From ZC4RG20 sp035760685 (lineage in GTDB: Bacteria > Pseudomonadota > Gammaproteobacteria > Steroidobacterales > Rariloculaceae), in contig DASTSM010000213.1 of assembly GCA_035760685.1 (NCBI GenBank), positions 1-18,572 on the forward strand: a stretch of DNA of 18,572 nt, in the 5' to 3' direction. Of this stretch, positions 15,362 to 18,572 are shown piece by piece (position 1 is the first letter of the stretch; the number at the start of each line of letters is the position of its first letter). Under the pieces are notes generated by a model. It saw only the letters and a list, made by a program, of their open reading frames with translations. It searched no databases and was not told the origin of the DNA. Made by a program: the position numbers and the translations under genes.

Positions 15362-16058
15362 ACGCGTCCGTCGCGGGCTTCAGCGGATACTGCGGGCTGC
15401 CGTACCACTCCCAGAAGTTCGCGAGGTCGTTGTTGTGGCACGCGACGACGGCGATCTGGCCCTCATCGTTGACGAGCGCGTAGTAGGCGGGCTCTCCGCC
15501 CGCGACGTAAGGCGCCATGCTCTCGAGGTCGTCGACGTGAAAGATCAGGTCGAAGATCGGATCGTCGACGTCGAGCCGCACGAAGGACCGGCCCGGAAAG
15601 ACGCGGTGCATTTCCTCGCGCAGATTGTCGAGGTGGTCGCCGTCGAAGTCGTCGATCAAGATGAATCCGCCCCGCTCGATGTATTCCCGCAGATTCGCGA
15701 CCTCCTGCTCCGTCATCTCCATTTCGCCGGGCTCTGAAATGTAGGCGAACGGATACTCGAAGATCTCGGGGCTGCCGAGCTCGAGCAGACGATACGACTC
15801 GAGCTCGACCGCAATGCGCGTCGTGCGCCCGATGAACTCGTCGAGGTTGATCTCGGACTCGGGGTAGTTGTGGGACCACCCCATGTGGCCGATGCGGCCG
15901 TTCGTCCCGAAGTGCCAGCGCGAGACGATGAGCTCGCTCGGCGGCGGATCGTTGTCGGGCACGCTGAGGCGCCGGTAGAAGAACTGGGCGTGCGCGAGCC
16001 CGGCGCCGAGCAGCGCCAGCATCAGAGCGGCTCCTGCCCTCCACGCGCGGCGTTTCAC
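15318..16058 (-). CDS. Exported DUF4159-domain protein
   Basis: This encodes 246 residues from GTG 16058-16056; no good Shine-Dalgarno is seen. A signal peptide (VKRRAWRAGAALMLALLGAGLAHA) with likely cleavage after Ala24 sends it to the periplasm. The DUF4159 pattern covers most of the mature protein: FGTNGRIGHMGWSHNYPESE (50-69), EYPFAYISEPGEMEMTEQEVANLREYIERGG (101-131), FILIDDFDGDHLD (132-144) and the closing NNDLANFWEWYGSPQY and GANIVVHAMTH. The GGFILIDDF strand and the MTH end are typical. In other bacteria this domain also occurs at the C-terminus of larger membrane proteins; here it stands alone. The function of the domain is not established. Its last 44 bp overlap the end of the convergent PEP-CTERM gene, and its start is divergent from the oxidoreductase gene. 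Confidence 0.88.
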   Translation of the reverse strand: MKRRAWRAGAALMLALLGAGLAHAQFFYRRLSVPDNDPPPSELIVSRWHFGTNGRIGHMGWSHNYPESEINLDEFIGRTTRIAVELESYRLLELGSPEIFEYPFAYISEPGEMEMTEQEVANLREYIERGGFILIDDFDGDHLDNLREEMHRVFPGRSFVRLDVDDPIFDLIFHVDDLESMAPYVAGGEPAYYALVNDEGQIAVVACHNNDLANFWEWYGSPQYPLKPATDAFRIGANIVVHAMTH

Positions 16059-16074
16059 GCGGACAACGATACAC

Positions 16075-16103
16075 TTTTTCGCGGGCCCGGGAGTCCCTAT
16101 GAT
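16075..16103 (+). promoter_or_regulatory. Candidate promoter for the exported NADP-oxidoreductase-like gene
   Basis: TATGAT (16098-16103) matches the sigma-70 -10 consensus at five of six positions. A weak -35 (TTTTTC, 16075-16080) lies 17 bases upstream. The start codon is 84 bp downstream. An inverted repeat AGCCGC / GCGGCT (16110-16129) follows near the expected transcript start. Confidence 0.3.
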
Positions 16104-16187
16104 GGACCGAGCCGCGGCTGCAAGCGGCTAGGATGGACGAGCCCGGCAAGGATCCACAACAACCCACAAGAACGCCCGGAGAGGACC

Positions 16188-16916
16188 ATGCGTATCGCAC
16201 GAATTCTCGCCGTCGCCCTGCTGCCTTTCGTCACGGCGCTCGCCGCGCCGCCCTCTGCCCTCGCGGACACGATTGCGATCATCGGCACGGGCAACGTGGC
16301 CGGCGCGCTCGGCCCCGAGTTCGCCAAGCAAGGCCACACGATCGTTTACGGCTCGCGCGATCCGTTGCGCCCCGAGGTCGAGCAGCTCGTCGAGCGCACG
16401 GGTGAAAACGCGTCGGCCAAGAACCAGCGCGAGGCCGTCGTCGGCGCGGACATCGTCGTGCTCGCGGTGCCCGGCACCGTCGCCGAGCAGGTGACGGAGG
16501 AGCTCGGCGACCTTTCGGGCAAGATCGTCATCGATCCGACGAACCGCGTCGGCCCGAGCAGCGACGGCTGGGCGAACTACGGCATCGAAGGCGAAGGCTC
16601 GAACGCGGAGCTCGTCCAAAAGGCCGCACCGCGCGCGCGAGTCGTCAAGGCCTTCAACACCCTGAACTTCCGGACCATGATCGATCCCGAGACCTCCGGC
16701 GGCCCGGTCACGATCCCCATCGCGGGCGACGACGAAGCCGCGAAGCAGAAGGTGTCCGAGCTCATCCGCGGAATGGGTCTCGAGGTCGTCGACTTCGGGC
16801 CGCTTCGCTTCGCCCGGGTGCTCGAGGAGATGCTCGTGGTCTGGGCGAACGCGCGCCGCCACGGCGAGCCCTTCAACTACTACTTGCGACCCGAGCCCGC
16901 GCGGCCCGCGAACTAG
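16188..16916 (+). CDS. Exported NADP oxidoreductase, coenzyme F420-dependent type
   Basis: This encodes 242 residues from ATG 16188, with GGAGAGG just upstream. The core is a Rossmann domain: TIAIIGTGNVAGALGPEFAKQGHTIVYGSRDP (from residue 28), with the dinucleotide glycine motif GTGNVAGALG. ADIVVLAVPGTVAEQV, KIVIDPTNRV and RVVKAFNTLNF follow, as in the F420H2:NADP oxidoreductase / NADPH-dependent F420 reductase family. SRD after the second strand suggests NADP rather than NAD. The N-terminus (MRIARILAVALLPFVTALAAPPSALA) is a good Sec signal peptide with cleavage at about Ala26, directly before the Rossmann strand. This is unusual because NADP(H) is not normally present in the periplasm. It is probably co-transcribed with the coiled-coil gene 43 bp downstream. 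The true cofactor and substrate are unknown. Confidence 0.85.
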   Translation: MRIARILAVALLPFVTALAAPPSALADTIAIIGTGNVAGALGPEFAKQGHTIVYGSRDPLRPEVEQLVERTGENASAKNQREAVVGADIVVLAVPGTVAEQVTEELGDLSGKIVIDPTNRVGPSSDGWANYGIEGEGSNAELVQKAAPRARVVKAFNTLNFRTMIDPETSGGPVTIPIAGDDEAAKQKVSELIRGMGLEVVDFGPLRFARVLEEMLVVWANARRHGEPFNYYLRPEPARPAN

Positions 16917-16959
16917 CAGGCCGAGGCCCGGCGACCATCACACACAGGGGGACGATCCG

Positions 16960-18171
16960 ATGAGCGCACCCGCCGAAAAATTCAAATCTCCCGCCCAGTA
17001 CCTCGACCGCGCGATGAACCAGCTGCGCGACCTCGGGCTCGTGCCGGCGAAGCCGCAGGAAGCACCGATCGTCGACCTGCTGAACCGGATCTCGGACCTC
17101 GACCAAGACCGCGTCGTCGCGATCGCGCGGACGCTGAGCCAGGCGTCGCTCTTCAACGAGGTCGTGCGCGAGCAGCTCACGTCGATGAAGCTCGGAGAGC
17201 GCTACGACGAGATCGCGAGCTCGTTCAACAGCATTCGCGACGACGCGAAAGGCCTCGTCGATCAGCTCGAGGACGGCAAGATCGGCACCTGGGAGCGCCT
17301 CGAGACCGTCTGGATGAAGGTCACGCGCGGCGACATCTCCGATCGCTTCGAGAAGATCAAGCGCGTCTATCTCGACGTCGCGCGCGACTCGAAGGACCAG
17401 ATCGAGCGCGAACACTTGATCCTGAACGCCTACATGGATTTCCGCGGTGCGCTCAAGCAGGCCGAGGTCGAAGCGCTCGAGGTGCTCAAGAAGGCCGAGC
17501 TCGAGGTCGGGCAGGCGAAGGCCGCGCTCGAGCAGGCTGCCGCCGCGGTTCAAGGCTACGCGGGCAACGATGCGGCCGAGCGCGCGCGCCTCGAGCTCGC
17601 GCGGGACGAGCGGCTTCGCGACGTGCAGCGCGCCGACGATCGATACCAGCTCGCGAAGGACATCTCCGATAACCTCACGATCGGCTACAACACCTCCGAG
17701 GTCATCATGGCGCGTCTGAACCAGACGACGACGGCCAAGGAGCGCGTCTACAAGCAGGCCATCGCCTTCTTCGGCACGAACGAGACCGTGCTCACTGCCC
17801 TGAGTGCCTCGTTCACGGGCCTGCACGGCCTTCACGAGAGCACGCAAACGCTCGAGGCCATGAAGCGCGGCGTCAGCGACAGCCTCGAGGACCTCGCCGA
17901 CATCGGCGGCAAGGTGCAGGAAGAGGCCCTGCGGGCGGGCTACGGACCGACGATCCGCATGGAATCCGTCAAGAAGCTCGTCGATGCCGTCGTGAGCTAT
18001 CAGGAGCGCTCGCACGAGATCATCGAGGAGATGCGCACGATGAGCACGCGCAACGCGAACGAGATCCGCGACGCCGTCGAGGACGGCAAGAAGCGCGTCG
18101 CGCGTCTTGCCGAGCGCGTGGCGGCGGCTCCGCCCGCCCCTGCTCCGCGCCCGGCGGCCCCCGGCGCCTGA
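16960..18171 (+). CDS. Coiled-coil protein of the 'cell surface protein' type, function unknown
   Basis: This encodes 403 residues from ATG 16960, with AGGGGG eight bases upstream. The protein is almost entirely helical and highly charged. Long heptad-like stretches run at about 145-225 (DQIEREHLILNAYMDFRGALKQAEVEALEVLKKAELEV onward) and near the C-terminus (about 330-390). It ends in an Ala/Pro-rich tail (APPAPAPRPAAPGA). No signal peptide or membrane helix is seen, so despite the 'cell surface protein' label that homologues often carry, I infer a cytoplasmic location. The pattern MNQLRDLGLVPAKPQEAPIVDLLNRISDLDQDRVVAIARTL is characteristic of a conserved family found next to DUF6384 genes, as here (27 bp downstream). 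The two products probably form a membrane-tethered complex. The mechanism is unknown. Confidence 0.75.
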   Translation: MSAPAEKFKSPAQYLDRAMNQLRDLGLVPAKPQEAPIVDLLNRISDLDQDRVVAIARTLSQASLFNEVVREQLTSMKLGERYDEIASSFNSIRDDAKGLVDQLEDGKIGTWERLETVWMKVTRGDISDRFEKIKRVYLDVARDSKDQIEREHLILNAYMDFRGALKQAEVEALEVLKKAELEVGQAKAALEQAAAAVQGYAGNDAAERARLELARDERLRDVQRADDRYQLAKDISDNLTIGYNTSEVIMARLNQTTTAKERVYKQAIAFFGTNETVLTALSASFTGLHGLHESTQTLEAMKRGVSDSLEDLADIGGKVQEEALRAGYGPTIRMESVKKLVDAVVSYQERSHEIIEEMRTMSTRNANEIRDAVEDGKKRVARLAERVAAAPPAPAPRPAAPGA

Positions 18172-18198
18172 TCGGGCGCGCACTTTCGAGCCGCCCGC

Positions 18199-18572
18199 AT
18201 GGCCGCTACGACGACGAAGGAGGCCGCACCTCTCGACGACGTCATGCTCGCGATGGACATCGTCGACACGCTGCGTCACCGCGAGCTCGTCGTCGAGCGC
18301 GAGCTCGCCTCGGACGAGCGCCGGGCGGACCTCGTCGCGCGTCTGAAGTCGCTTTACGCCGCGCAAGGCATCGAGGTCCCGGACCGCGTCATCGAGCAAG
18401 GCGTCGACGCGCTCGAGCAGAACCGATTCGCCTATTCGCCGGCGAAGCCCGGCTTCGGCACGTCGCTCGCGCGTCTCTATGTCTCTCGCGCGCGCTGGGG
18501 CAAACCGCTGCTCGGCGTGCTCGGCCTTGCGGCCGCCGTCTTCGCCGCGTGGCAGCTGCTCGTCGTGCAGCC
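18199..18572 (+). CDS. DUF6384-like membrane protein, partial (C-terminus beyond right edge)
   Basis: ATG 18199 begins a frame open to the window end, giving 124 codons seen. The N-terminal segment APLDDVMLAMDIVDTLRHREL, then LKSLYAAQGIEVPDRVIEQGVDAL and FAYSPAKPGFGTSLARLYVSRARWGKPLL, fits the DUF6384 family as I know it. A hydrophobic helix starts near residue 103 (LLGVLGLAAAVFAAWQLLVV), so the visible part is a cytoplasmic N-terminal domain followed by a membrane anchor. It follows the coiled-coil gene by 27 bp in the same direction, so the two are probably one operon. Without the C-terminus the overall architecture cannot be judged. Confidence 0.78.
   Translation, partial: MAATTTKEAAPLDDVMLAMDIVDTLRHRELVVERELASDERRADLVARLKSLYAAQGIEVPDRVIEQGVDALEQNRFAYSPAKPGFGTSLARLYVSRARWGKPLLGVLGLAAAVFAAWQLLVVQ

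Overview
The window is very G+C-rich bacterial DNA whose codon choice strongly favours G/C in third positions. It is densely packed with genes, and no tRNA, rRNA, CRISPR array, insertion sequence or phage gene is visible. Tex, an NtrY/NtrC-type two-component pair, a LuxR-type regulator and a PEP-CTERM (exosortase-sorted) surface protein together suggest a Gram-negative proteobacterium, probably a high-GC gamma- or betaproteobacterium. That placement is inference from gene content, not from a marker gene.

Left part (1-4459). Two small membrane-protein genes on the minus strand overlap by 29 bp, and the second runs off the left edge. Divergent from them is tex, an RNA-binding transcription accessory protein with an unusual Gly/Ala/Arg-rich tail. 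It is followed 7 bp later by a hotdog-thioesterase-like gene.

Centre (4495-11732, all minus strand, so read from high to low coordinates). First comes a MacB/LolD-type ABC ATPase with no permease beside it. Next is a sigma-54-type response regulator with a GAFTDA loop instead of GAFTGA, overlapping its NtrY-like histidine kinase by GTGA. After a spacer with a 15-bp tandem repeat and mutually exclusive hairpins, there is a tightly coupled cassette of family 2 glycosyltransferase, UPF0104/LPG-synthase-TM flippase-like protein, and GH100-like (alpha/alpha)6 glycosidase. The last two genes each start with GTG 3 nt after the preceding stop.

Right part (11950-18572). A LuxR-type regulator is divergent from a 710-residue PEP-CTERM protein, and a perfect 16-bp dyad (TACCTCAAATGAGGTA) lies between them. 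The PEP-CTERM gene collides tail-to-tail (44-bp overlap) with an exported DUF4159 protein. Divergent from that is an F420-dependent-type NADP oxidoreductase carrying a signal peptide. It is followed by a coiled-coil protein of the kind often labelled 'cell surface protein' and the start of a DUF6384-like membrane protein that runs off the right edge.

The most promising material for new biology is the three-gene glycolipid/glycan cassette, the LuxR/PEP-CTERM pair with its dyad, the permease-less ABC ATPase next to a GAFTDA regulator, and the coiled-coil/DUF6384 pair. Statements about families rest on recognition of motifs; no database search was possible.
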